This document shows, in pieces, positions 1 to 5,981 of a stretch of DNA of 12,435 bases. Both the position numbers and the translations under genes were made by a program. The notes under the pieces were generated by a model, which was not told the origin of the DNA, did no database searches, and saw nothing but the letters and a program-made list of their open reading frames with translations. The stretch lies in assembly GCA_910579105.1 (NCBI GenBank), contig CAJTRT010000065.1, forward strand, positions 1 to 12,435, written 5' to 3'. The DNA comes from an uncultured Muribaculaceae bacterium. Lineage in GTDB: Bacteria; Bacteroidota; Bacteroidia; Bacteroidales; Muribaculaceae. Position 1 is the first letter of the stretch; each line of letters starts with the position of its first letter.

Positions 1-62
1 GCGCGGCTTCGGAGTATATCGGTAAATTAATGACGGCTTGCGTATTCGCCAGAGCGGGGCTC

Positions 63-752
63 TTACTTGCTTCCGGCGCGGAGTTTGGCGCGGTCGAGGA
101 GCTTCTCGACGTCGAGATTGTGGGCGGCTCCGTAGAGGGGGTAGTCGGCGAGGATCTGCTCGTAGACATTGGCCTCCTCGGCATAGTTCTGCTGCGCGGC
201 GTAGACGCGGGCGAGTTTCATGAGGAAGAAGGGGGTGTAGGCGGGGTTCTCGTCGCTCTCGCTGGCGGCCTTGCGGAAAGCGTCGGCTGCCTTGGCGTAG
301 TCGGGGGTGTCGAGGTTGACGTAGCAGTCACCTTTGAGCGAGTAAGCGGCCGGCCCGATGATGTTCTCCTGCGCGGAGTAGTCGTCGAGGTACTTGATCG
401 CCTCCTGGTACTTGCCCTCCTTGTAGAGGATTATGGCTGCCTGGAGGGCGGCGCGGTTACCTGCCTCGTAGGCACCGTCGTCGGCCAGGACCTTGTACTG
501 GGCAAGGGCGGTTGAGTCGTTTCCGAGCGCCAGCTCGAGGTCGGCGTTGCCGATTGCCTCGTCGGCCTTCATGATGCGGGGGTTGCGGAAGAAGTAGACG
601 TATGCGAGAATCAGGACCACCACCGCGACTGCCACGCAGCTCCATATGGCGATCATCTTCTTGTTGTCCTGCATTTTCTGGGTCATCTTGGTGAGGTTGT
701 CGTTGACTTCCTCAAGCCCGGTCTGCCCGGTTACGGGGTTCTGTTTCGACAT
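63..752 (-). CDS. Membrane-anchored tetratricopeptide-repeat protein (YfgM-like)
   Basis: The 229-residue product has a short polar N-terminus, one strongly hydrophobic stretch at about residues 33-54 (MIAIWSCVAVAVVVLILAYV), and then a helical-repeat region at about 60-225. There is no cleavable signal peptide, so it should be an N-in, periplasm-facing, single-pass inner-membrane protein. The repeats show TPR spacing: small and aromatic residues recur in pairs such as AALQAAIILYKEGKYQEAIK, then AAYSLKGDCY and DYAKAADAFRKAA, then YAEEANVYEQILADYP. This organisation (one helix plus a TPR-like domain) resembles YfgM, an ancillary partner of the SecYEG translocon and periplasmic chaperones in Enterobacteria. 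That comparison is by architecture only; the function here is inferred. It is transcribed divergently from cdd, with a good promoter in the shared spacer. The start is the ATG at 752; no Shine-Dalgarno is visible, which is usual for this phylum. The gene looks intact. Confidence 0.85.
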   Translation of the reverse strand: MSKQNPVTGQTGLEEVNDNLTKMTQKMQDNKKMIAIWSCVAVAVVVLILAYVYFFRNPRIMKADEAIGNADLELALGNDSTALAQYKVLADDGAYEAGNRAALQAAIILYKEGKYQEAIKYLDDYSAQENIIGPAAYSLKGDCYVNLDTPDYAKAADAFRKAASESDENPAYTPFFLMKLARVYAAQQNYAEEANVYEQILADYPLYGAAHNLDVEKLLDRAKLRAGSK

Positions 753-828
753 TTTGTTCTATGAGTGTTGTTATTATAAGCGACTTCGCCAGACGCGGGC
801 CCCGCTGACACACGGCCGCGTTGGAGCG

Positions 829-859
829 CAAAATTAGTGAATAAAGCCCAAACGGCAAA
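829..859 (-). promoter_or_regulatory. Bacteroidetes-type promoter for the TPR gene
   Basis: Read on the minus strand, TTTG (859-856) is followed after 19 bases by TAATTTTG (836-829), an exact match to the Bacteroidetes primary sigma consensus TTTG-N19-21-TAnnTTTG. Transcription would start near 822, giving a leader of about 70 bases before the ATG at 752. A run of nine A on the plus strand (857-865) lies at the -33 element. Confidence 0.65.
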
Positions 860-899
860 AAAAAACATCCTTTTTCCGGCTTTTTTCCGCTAATAGCCG

Positions 900-907
900 T
901 AACTTTA
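900..907 (+). promoter_or_regulatory. cdd: Candidate -7 box for cdd
   Basis: TAACTTTA matches TAnnTTTG except for the last base. The upstream -33 region is T-rich (871-886) but has no clear TTTG at the right distance. Transcription from here would start near 914, leaving a very short leader before the ATG at 929. It is divergent from the TPR-gene promoter 50-70 bases away, so the two may share regulation. Confidence 0.35.
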
Positions 908-928
908 CACTCAAAACCGAACCGACAC

Positions 929-1402
929 ATGACAAACCGCGACATCACCGTGAGAATCACGCAGCTCGCCTACGACGAGCTGGCACCCGCCGACGCCGAC
1001 CTGGTGGAGCAGGCCCGGCAGGCGACATTCCGCAGCTACTCCCCCTACTCGCGCTTCCGCGTGGGGGCGGCCATACTGCTCAGCAACGGCGAGGTGGTCA
1101 CCGGGGCCAACCAGGAGAACGCCGCCTACCCCTCGGGCACCTGCGCCGAGCGCTCGGCGTGCTACTACGCCCACGCCCGCTACCCGGAGGCCAGGTTCCT
1201 GAAAATCGCCATAGCCGCCCGCGGCACCGACGGCGAGTTCGTCGACGAGCCGGCGGCGCCCTGCGGGGCGTGCCGGCAGGCACTGCTCGAATACGAGACC
1301 CTGGCCGGAAGCCCCGTCGAGGTCCTGCTGGCGGGGCGCGACAAGATCTACCGCCTGGAATCCGTCAAGAGCACCTTGCCGCTGGCTTTCGACTCTTTCT
1401 GA
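929..1402 (+). CDS. cdd: Cytidine deaminase
   Basis: This 157-residue protein hydrolytically deaminates cytidine and deoxycytidine to uridine and deoxyuridine in pyrimidine salvage, in the cytoplasm. The diagnostic zinc site is complete: TCAER (C72, with E74 as the proton shuttle) and PCGACRQ (C112 and C115). Three cysteine ligands and the short length indicate the homotetrameric class rather than the larger dimeric type of E. coli. The ribose-binding NxEN motif is present at N61-E63-N64, and the SYSPYSRFRVGAA stretch (about 36-48) is typical of the family. The start is the ATG at 929; the protein begins in register with the family, with a modest N-terminal extension of about 15 residues. It is a single gene with its own promoter region. 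After it comes a palindrome-rich spacer with a probable terminator. No odd features in the coding sequence. Confidence 0.96.
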   Translation: MTNRDITVRITQLAYDELAPADADLVEQARQATFRSYSPYSRFRVGAAILLSNGEVVTGANQENAAYPSGTCAERSACYYAHARYPEARFLKIAIAARGTDGEFVDEPAAPCGACRQALLEYETLAGSPVEVLLAGRDKIYRLESVKSTLPLAFDSF

Positions 1403-1429
1403 GGCGCGGAAGCCTTCCTGCCCCGCCCC

Positions 1430-1463
1430 GCGAAATTTACGCGGCGTGCCGCGTAAATTTCGC
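1430..1463. repeat. Perfect 16-bp palindrome (REP-like) after cdd
   Basis: 1430-1445 (GCGAAATTTACGCGGC) is the exact reverse complement of 1448-1463, with only GT between them. Drawn as a hairpin it is a 15-bp stem with a CGTG loop. There is no T-tract on either side, so it is not a standard terminator. Its 16-base core (1439-1454, ACGCGGCGTGCCGCGT) recurs as an exact reverse complement at 5982-5997. It begins 27 bases after the cdd stop codon. Confidence 0.9.
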
Positions 1464-1483
1464 CTCGAAGATAAATGGCTCAC

Positions 1484-1530
1484 GCGGAATGTCGGGTGGA
1501 GCGAGCCGAAGGCGAGCGTCCTTCCCGATG
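1484..1530 (+). repeat. TGGAGCGAGC repeat element, copy A
   Basis: TGGAGCGAGC (1497-1506) followed by GCGAGCG and TTCC-GAT matches the reverse complement of 5882-5912, and weaker similarity extends upstream to a CTC-CGC block (about 1480-1488 here). It lies 43 bases after the palindrome core; the copy between yqeY and serS has the same order and relative orientation. This 313-base spacer (1403-1715) has no plausible gene of its own; its one longer plus-strand reading frame is an overlap of cdd in another frame. Confidence 0.6.
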
Positions 1531-1547
1531 CTCGGAGCTGAAACACG

Positions 1548-1577
1548 AAGCGGAGCCGCCGGATGGCGGCTCCGCTT
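1548..1577 (+). terminator. Strong hairpin after cdd, possible terminator
   Basis: A perfect 13-bp stem, AAGCGGAGCCGCC (1548-1560) with GGCGGCTCCGCTT (1565-1577), closes a GGAT loop. The T-rich tract (about 1590-1613) begins about 13 bases after the stem rather than directly at it, so Rho-independent activity is uncertain. The 13-mer CGAAGCGGAGCCG (1546-1558) recurs in the arm of the better terminator at 4481-4493, which supports a terminator role for both. Confidence 0.5.
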
Positions 1578-1673
1578 ACGGGGGCGGCTATTGCTTTATT
1601 ATTTTCTGTCTTTTTGACGCTCGAAACAGGGCGATGGTTTAACCGCGCCCCGTTATTTTACATTTATTAACGA

Positions 1674-1691
1674 TATTTTCGCGTAATTTCG
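1674..1691 (+). promoter_or_regulatory. Candidate -7 boxes for the 174-residue protein gene
   Basis: Two overlapping-range candidates resemble TAnnTTTG: TATTTTCG (1674-1681) and TAATTTCG (1684-1691), each with C in place of the third T. The region around 1651-1670 is AT-rich, but a clear TTTG at 19-21 bases is missing. The ATG is 24 bases after the second box. Confidence 0.35.
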
Positions 1692-1715
1692 CGGCATAAA
1701 AGAACGGAAAGACCT

Positions 1716-2240
1716 ATGCTGACTCTGAAATACAAGGATGAACGAGACCGCGCGCTGGGGCTTGGCGGCATGGCCGTCAGCCTCGTGGTGTGGGAAAACG
1801 CCCGGTTTCTGCGACGGCTGTCGCTCGACGCCCCGGTGGGCGAAGGGGTGGCGCTGACCCCCGACTTCTTCCCACAACGCAACCAGCGCGCATCGGCCAA
1901 GGCCGTGTGGACCCGCGACGTGGAGGTGTTCCAGACAGAGGCGGGAATGGTGATCGCCAACCTCGCCAGCCGCGCCTACATAGGGAGCCGCGAGCCTATC
2001 AGCCGCGAGATGCGCGAGCTTATCGTGAAGAACCTCGCCGAACGTGGAAGCGAGGAGTGCGGCCTGGAGGAAGCCGAGGTAAGAGCCGTGGCCGACAAGA
2101 TCATCGGCTACTTCTCGCAGGTGCTCGCCTACCCCGCCGTGGCCTCGATGGTGGGCGAGTTCGCCGACCTGCTCGTGGCGGAGCGCTCCATGGAGCGCGA
2201 CCGGGTGATGGAGCTGCTCGGCCGCCTCGAGCGCCTCTGA
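1716..2240 (+). CDS. Conserved-looking protein of unknown function, 174 residues
   Basis: I do not recognise a named domain. The product is cytoplasmic by appearance: no signal peptide and no membrane helix. The N-terminal half (about 1-70) begins MLTLKYKDE, has a GLGGMAVSLVVWEN stretch and a conserved-looking LTPDFFPQRNQRASAKAVW segment, suggesting beta structure. The C-terminal half (about 95-174) is rich in E, R, A and L and should be helical, ending in a charged helix. My recollection is that Bacteroidales carry short proteins of this pattern annotated only as hypothetical; that is unverified. Codon use, strong third-position GC and a candidate promoter support a real gene. The stop codon TGA (2238-2240) reads straight into TGAGGGCGCTGT, a sequence equal to the end of the palindromic element that follows. 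Nothing nearby assigns a function. Confidence 0.8.
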   Translation: MLTLKYKDERDRALGLGGMAVSLVVWENARFLRRLSLDAPVGEGVALTPDFFPQRNQRASAKAVWTRDVEVFQTEAGMVIANLASRAYIGSREPISREMRELIVKNLAERGSEECGLEEAEVRAVADKIIGYFSQVLAYPAVASMVGEFADLLVAERSMERDRVMELLGRLERL

Positions 2241-2249
2241 GGGCGCTGT

Positions 2250-2378
2250 TGAGGGCGCGCCATAACGGGCCGTCTGGGTCGTCGCTTGAAGGCTCGGCCT
2301 CGGTCACAATCCTTGGATTGCTCCCATCGGCCTTACCTCCAAGCTCCTACCATCCGACCCGTTCTGACATCGCCCTCC
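2250..2378 (+). repeat. ~130-base palindromic element, copy 1 (upstream of porV)
   Basis: The left end TGAGGGCG mirrors the right end CGCCCTC, and the whole unit is symmetric about CAATCCTTGGATTG (2307-2320). Paired segments going inward are GAGGGCG, AACGGG with CCCGTT, CTTG-AGG with CCTCCAAG, GGCC with GGCC, and CAATC with GATTG around a CTTG loop. It matches the copy at 3737-3866 with about 15 substitutions and one single-base indel, counted by eye; identity continues to 2385 (CATCCGG). Outside the left end lies a partial extra terminus (TGAGGGCGCTGT, 2238-2249). It contains no gene and no flanking T-tract. It could be a REP- or MITE-like element or a structured RNA segment. Confidence 0.85.
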
Positions 2379-2515
2379 CATCCGGATGGGAAATTACATA
2401 TTCGTTCCATATTCGCATTTACGCTGGTCTATATACCCATGGGCGCTTAGCGGTGGGTCGTCGGCACAATATTTCGGCTGAATCGGAGTTATAGTATTGA
2501 ATCCTAATTTCTCCG
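2377..2515 (+). promoter_or_regulatory. porV upstream region with palindrome and direct repeat
   Basis: This spacer between the palindromic element and porV holds a perfect 14-base palindrome CCCATCCGGATGGG (2377-2390) and a direct repeat CATATTCG (2397-2404 and 2408-2415) spaced 11 bases apart, about one helical turn. Both could bind a regulator. I could not find a convincing -33/-7 pair; TAATTTCT (2505-2512) is too close to the ATG to be trusted. Confidence 0.3.
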
Positions 2516-3739
2516 ATGAACACCAATCCACTGAAATACGCGTTCCCGGGCATCGCCGCGGCGCTCGCGCTGCTGGGCGCCCCGCGGGCTTCGGCCGCCG
2601 AGGACATAAAGAACGAGTTCAACCCGATCCAGACCGGCGTGACCTCCCTGAGCATCGCCCCCGACGCGCGAGGAGCCTCGCTCGGCGACCTCGGCGCTGC
2701 CACCGACCCCGACGTCAACTCCCAGTTCTGGAACCCATCAAAATACGCCTTTGCCTACTCCCAGGGCGGAGTGTCGCTGAGCTACACCCCCTGGCTCCGC
2801 AAACTCGTCAACGACATATTCCTTGCCAACCTCGCGGGCTACTGGAAGCTCGGCAGCGGCGATAACCAGGCCATATCGGCCTCGCTGCGCTACTTCTCGC
2901 TCGGCGAGGTAAACGCCACGGGCCTCGACGGCGTTTCAAACAGCGTTAACCCCTACGAGATGGCGATCGACGTGGGCTATTCGCGCAAGCTGTCGGAGAA
3001 ATTCTCCATGGGCGTGGTGTTCCGCTACATCTATTCGGCCCTGGGTTTCAGCCCCTCGGAGGCCGGGAGCCAGGTGACGGGCGCCTCGGCGTTCGCCGCC
3101 GACATCGCCGGCTACTTCACCACCTACCCGATCATCGGGCAGAACGAGTGCCAGTGGTCGTGGGGGTGGAACATCTCCAACATCGGCTCGAAGGTCTCCT
3201 ACGACAACGGCGACCGCCCGGCGTTCCTCCCCACGAACCTGAAGATCGGCACCACGTTCATGTTCCCCCTTGCCGACTACCACACGCTGGCACTGTCGCT
3301 TGACCTCAACAAGCTCTTGGTACCGGCCATGCCCCGGCAGAGCGACTACCTCGACGCCGACGGCCAGGAGGACACGAAAGCCTGGCAGGAGGCCTACGAC
3401 GACTGGGAGGCGATGTCGCCCATCACGGGTATCTTCAAGTCGTTCACCGACGCTCCCGGCGGTGCCAAGGAGGAGTTCCGCGAGATCAACTACTCCATAG
3501 GCGCGGAATACAGCTACAACCAGCAGTTCTTCCTCCGCGCGGGCTACTACCACGAGAGCCAGTACAAGGGTAACCGCCAGTATTTCGGCTTCGGAGCGGG
3601 CTTCTCGCTGAACGTGGTGCGCCTCGACGCGTCGTATATGCTGGCAACGGCGCAGACCTCCCCCCTGGACCAGACGCTGCGCTTCACGCTGTCGTTCGAT
3701 ATGGACGGGCTGCGCGACCTTTTCGGCGGCCGCCGCTGA
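2516..3739 (+). CDS. porV: Type IX secretion outer-membrane protein PorV (LptO)
   Basis: The 407-residue protein belongs to the PorV/PorQ branch of the FadL-like outer-membrane barrels. PorV shuttles CTD-bearing cargo from the type IX translocon SprA/Sov to the PorU attachment complex at the cell surface. A signal peptide covers residues 1-27 or 28, cleaved at ASA-A. The PorV-typical start of the mature protein follows: SIAPDARGASLGDLGAATDP (about 46-65) and SQFWNPSKYAF. Alternating amphipathic strands then run to the C-terminus (LRFTLSFDMDGLRDLF), the usual barrel end. A long acidic insertion at about 272-320 is probably an extracellular loop. Length is close to the family norm (about 390-400). 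ispF follows 187 bases downstream. porU, next to porV in Porphyromonas gingivalis as I recall, is not here. The stop codon TGA (3737-3739) is also the first three bases of the second palindromic element. Confidence 0.9.
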   Translation: MNTNPLKYAFPGIAAALALLGAPRASAAEDIKNEFNPIQTGVTSLSIAPDARGASLGDLGAATDPDVNSQFWNPSKYAFAYSQGGVSLSYTPWLRKLVNDIFLANLAGYWKLGSGDNQAISASLRYFSLGEVNATGLDGVSNSVNPYEMAIDVGYSRKLSEKFSMGVVFRYIYSALGFSPSEAGSQVTGASAFAADIAGYFTTYPIIGQNECQWSWGWNISNIGSKVSYDNGDRPAFLPTNLKIGTTFMFPLADYHTLALSLDLNKLLVPAMPRQSDYLDADGQEDTKAWQEAYDDWEAMSPITGIFKSFTDAPGGAKEEFREINYSIGAEYSYNQQFFLRAGYYHESQYKGNRQYFGFGAGFSLNVVRLDASYMLATAQTSPLDQTLRFTLSFDMDGLRDLFGGRR

Positions 3740-3866
3740 TGGCGCGTCATAATGGCTCATCTGGGTCGTCGCTTGAAGGATTCAGCCTCGGTCACAATCC
3801 TTGGATTGCTCCCGTCGGCCTCACCTCCAAGCTCCTACCATCTGAACCATTCTGACAGCGCCCTCA
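3737..3866 (+). repeat. ~130-base palindromic element, copy 2 (between porV and ispF)
   Basis: Same element and orientation as 2250-2378, symmetric about CAATCCTTGGATTG (3795-3808). The ends are TGATGGCG and CGCCCTCA. The outer arms pair as GGCGC with GCGCC, GTCA with TGAC, and AATGG with CCATT. Relative to copy 1, T3753-A3849 replaces C2266-G2361 and A3759-T3843 replaces G2272-C2355, so pairing is kept while sequence changes. Identity continues past the right end to CATCCGG (3867-3873). The first three bases form the porV stop codon. It fills most of the porV-ispF gap and leaves about 60 bases for an ispF promoter. Confidence 0.88.
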
Positions 3867-3887
3867 CATCCGGCCACGAAAAAAGCA

Positions 3888-3895
3888 TAGATTTT
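3888..3895 (+). promoter_or_regulatory. Weak -7-like box before ispF
   Basis: TAGATTTT matches TAnnTTTG except for the last base and is 31 bases upstream of the ispF ATG. No TTTG is seen 19-21 bases further up, where the palindromic element ends. ispF could instead be read through from porV. Confidence 0.25.
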
Positions 3896-3926
3896 CACAA
3901 CACCTCCGATAACCACTCATAAAAAC

Positions 3927-4406
3927 ATGGAAATAAGAATCGGGAACGGATTTGACGTGCACCGCTTCGCCGAGGGGCGGCGGTGCGTGGTATGCGGGGT
4001 GGATATTCCCCACCCTGTCGGGCTGCTCGGCCACAGCGACGCCGACGTGGCGCTCCACGCCCTCTGTGACGCGCTCTTAGGCGCCGCGGCGCTGGGCGAC
4101 ATCGGGAAGCACTTCCCGGACACCGACCCGCGGTTCGAGGGGGCGGATTCCCGCGTCCTGCTCCGCGAGACGGCGCGGCTGATCGCCGGAAAAGGCTACC
4201 GTCCGGGCAACGTGGACGTTACCATAATCGCCCAGGCCCCGAAGATGGCCCCGCATATCCCGGCCATGCGCGCCAACATCGCCTCAGACCTCTCCCTCCC
4301 GCTCGACGCGGTTTCAGTGAAGGCCACCACCACCGAGCGCCTCGGCTTTACAGGCCGCGGCGAGGGAATAGCGGCCCAGGCCTCGGCGCTGCTGCTCCGC
4401 GACTGA
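3927..4406 (+). CDS. ispF: 2-C-methyl-D-erythritol 2,4-cyclodiphosphate synthase
   Basis: IspF converts CDP-methylerythritol 2-phosphate to the cyclic diphosphate MEcDP, releasing CMP, in the non-mevalonate isoprenoid pathway; it is a cytoplasmic homotrimer with a zinc site between subunits. The 159-residue protein is full length. Zinc ligands are D10, H12 (in GFDVHRF) and H44 (in DVALHALCDALLGA). The signature HSDADV is at 36-41 and GDIGKHFPDTD at 57-67. The C-terminal signature KATTTERLGFTGRGEGIAA (132-150) carries T135 and E137, the substrate-positioning pair equivalent to T133 and E135 of the E. coli enzyme. The start at 3927 puts these motifs in the same register as E. coli plus two residues. 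It follows porV, an arrangement I recall from other Bacteroidales, and converges on serS across a bidirectional terminator. Confidence 0.97.
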   Translation: MEIRIGNGFDVHRFAEGRRCVVCGVDIPHPVGLLGHSDADVALHALCDALLGAAALGDIGKHFPDTDPRFEGADSRVLLRETARLIAGKGYRPGNVDVTIIAQAPKMAPHIPAMRANIASDLSLPLDAVSVKATTTERLGFTGRGEGIAAQASALLLRD

Positions 4407-4452
4407 ACGCAAAGGAAAAAGAAAGCAGGAAAAAGAGAAACGGGAAAAGAAG

Positions 4453-4499
4453 CAGGCTCGGCTCTGCCTCGCCACAGTGGCGAAGCGGAGCCGGGCCTG
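4453..4499. terminator. Bidirectional Rho-independent terminator between ispF and serS
   Basis: A 23-base arm (4453-4475, CAGGCTCGGCTC...CGCCAC) pairs with 4477-4499 (GTGGCG...GGGCCTG) with only three non-Watson-Crick positions. On the plus strand it is followed by TTTTC (4500-4504), ending ispF. On the minus strand the sequence after it is T-rich (complement of the A-rich 4410-4452), ending serS. Placement between two convergent stop codons fits. A second small palindrome, GCACCGG/CCGGTGC (4531-4546), lies just past the serS stop without a T-tract. Confidence 0.85.
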
Positions 4500-4563
4500 T
4501 TTTCGGAACCGGGGTCGGGGTGCCGGAATAGCACCGGGGCCGGTGCCCGTGATGGAGCCGGGA

Positions 4564-5835
4564 TCAGTTGATGATGTCGAAGCCGGTGTACTTGCGGAGG
4601 CACTCGGGGACGACGATACCCTCGGGGGTCTGGTTGTTCTCGAGGAGGGCGGCCACGATACGCGGCAGGGCGAGAGCTGAGCCGTTGAGGGTGTGGCAGA
4701 GGCGCGTCTTCTTGTCGGCACCGCGGTAACGGCATTTCAGGCGGTTGGCCTGGTAGGTCTCGAAGTTGGAGACGGAGGAGACCTCGAGCCAGCGCTTCTG
4801 GGCGGCCGACCACACCTCGAAGTCAAAGGTAATGGCGGAGGTGAAGCTCATGTCGCCGCCGCAGAGGCGCAGAATGTGCCAGGGGAGGCCGAGCTTCTCC
4901 AGGAGACCCTGGACGTGGTCCTTCATCTCCTCGAGGGCGGCGTAAGAATCTTCTGGACGCTCGATGCGCACGATTTCCACCTTGTCGAACTGGTGGAGGC
5001 GGTTCAGGCCGCGCACGTCCTTGCCGTAGCTGCCGGCCTCGCGGCGGAAGCATGCGGAGTAGGCGCAGTTCTTCTTGGGGAGCGCGTCCTCGGGGATTAT
5101 CACGTCGCGGTAGATGTTCGTGACGGGCACCTCGGCGGTGGGGATGAGGTAGAGGTTGTCGAGCTCGCAGTGGTACATCTGGGCCTCCTTGTCGGGGAGC
5201 TGGCCGGTACCGTAGGCCGAATCCTCGTTGACGACGTAGGGTGGTTCGATCTCGGTGTAGCCGGCCTCGTCGGCCTGGTCGAGGAAGAACTGGATGAGGG
5301 CGCGTTGCAGACGCGCGCCCTTGCCGACGTAGACGGGGAAGCCGGCGCCGGTGATCTTCACCCCGAGGTCGAAGTCGATGAGGTTGTACTTTTTGGCGAG
5401 GTCCCAGTGGGGAAGCGCGTCCTCGGGGAGGTCAGGCATCGGTCCGCCGGTCTTCTCTACCACGTTGTCGGCGGCGGAGGTTCCCTTGGGCACCATGGCG
5501 CAGGGGAGGTTGGGGATGGTGACCAGCAGGTCGTGCTGCGCCTGCTCCGTCTCGGCGAGGCGGTCGGCGATGGCCCGCTGCTCCTCTTTGAGGGCCGCGA
5601 CCTCCTTCTTGGCCTCCTCGGCCTCGTCGCGTTTTCCCTGCTTCATCAGAGCGCCTATGGAGGTGGCGATGCGGTTGAGCCGCGCGGCCTTGTTGTCGTT
5701 GTCGAGCTGCAGCTGTCGGCGCTGCTCGTCGAGGGCGAGAACCCTGTTTATAGGCTCTTTGCCGTCGAAACCCTTCACGGCGAGGCGCTCGACCACCTCC
5801 GCGGGGTTGGTTTTTATCTGTTGAAGAGTAAGCAT
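4564..5835 (-). CDS. serS: Seryl-tRNA synthetase
   Basis: SerS charges tRNA-Ser (and tRNA-Sec where present) with serine using ATP, in the cytoplasm as a homodimer. The 423-residue length is normal. Residues about 1-105 form the antiparallel coiled-coil arm that grips the long variable arm of tRNA-Ser, including EEAEEAKKEVAALKEEQRAI (71-90). The class II catalytic core follows: motif 1 around 175-202 (IQFFLDQADEAGYTEIEPPY), the serine-binding IPTAEVPVTN (231-240, TAE at 233-235), motif 2 FRREAGSYGKDVRGLNRLHQ (263-282) and motif 3 NGSALALPRIVAALLEN (384-400, with R392). The start is the ATG at 5835, MLTLQQIKTNP, standard for the family. It is last in a minus-strand series with topA, rluA and yqeY, but 234 bases of repeat-rich sequence separate it from yqeY and I see no clear promoter there. 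Confidence 0.98.
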   Translation of the reverse strand: MLTLQQIKTNPAEVVERLAVKGFDGKEPINRVLALDEQRRQLQLDNDNKAARLNRIATSIGALMKQGKRDEAEEAKKEVAALKEEQRAIADRLAETEQAQHDLLVTIPNLPCAMVPKGTSAADNVVEKTGGPMPDLPEDALPHWDLAKKYNLIDFDLGVKITGAGFPVYVGKGARLQRALIQFFLDQADEAGYTEIEPPYVVNEDSAYGTGQLPDKEAQMYHCELDNLYLIPTAEVPVTNIYRDVIIPEDALPKKNCAYSACFRREAGSYGKDVRGLNRLHQFDKVEIVRIERPEDSYAALEEMKDHVQGLLEKLGLPWHILRLCGGDMSFTSAITFDFEVWSAAQKRWLEVSSVSNFETYQANRLKCRYRGADKKTRLCHTLNGSALALPRIVAALLENNQTPEGIVVPECLRKYTGFDIIN

Positions 5836-5881
5836 AATTCTTATTGGGGAAGGAATGGTGGAATAGAAAGAGGGAAAAGGG

Positions 5882-5912
5882 AATCGGAAGCCGCTCGCTT
5901 ACGCTCGCTCCA
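5882..5912 (-). repeat. TGGAGCGAGC repeat element, copy B (inverted)
   Basis: Read on the minus strand this is TGGAGCGAGCGTAAGCGAGC followed by GGCTTCCGATT, matching copy A at 1497-1529. It contains GCGAGCG twice around TAA. On the minus strand it lies 69 bases after the 16-base palindrome 5982-5997, the same order as in copy A. Confidence 0.6.
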
Positions 5913-5981
5913 CAGGACGGCTGCGCGAGGGGGGCTTTACGCGGTACCCGACAGGCAGGGCGGAGGGGGAGGGTGGATTAT

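Noticed and set aside
1548..1577. Confident Rho-independent terminator for cdd
   Set aside because: The stem is perfect but the T-rich run begins about 13 bases later, so it is kept only as a possible terminator.
1159..1617. 152-residue plus-strand frame running from cdd into the spacer
   Set aside because: Overlaps cdd in another frame, arginine- and proline-rich, and passes through the palindromes; not a plausible protein.
2250..3866. The paired repeats as a CRISPR array or as transposon ends enclosing porV
   Set aside because: Only two units 1.5 kb apart with a housekeeping-type gene between them and no cas or transposase gene. They are direct, not inverted, copies, so they are not the ends of a simple transposon.
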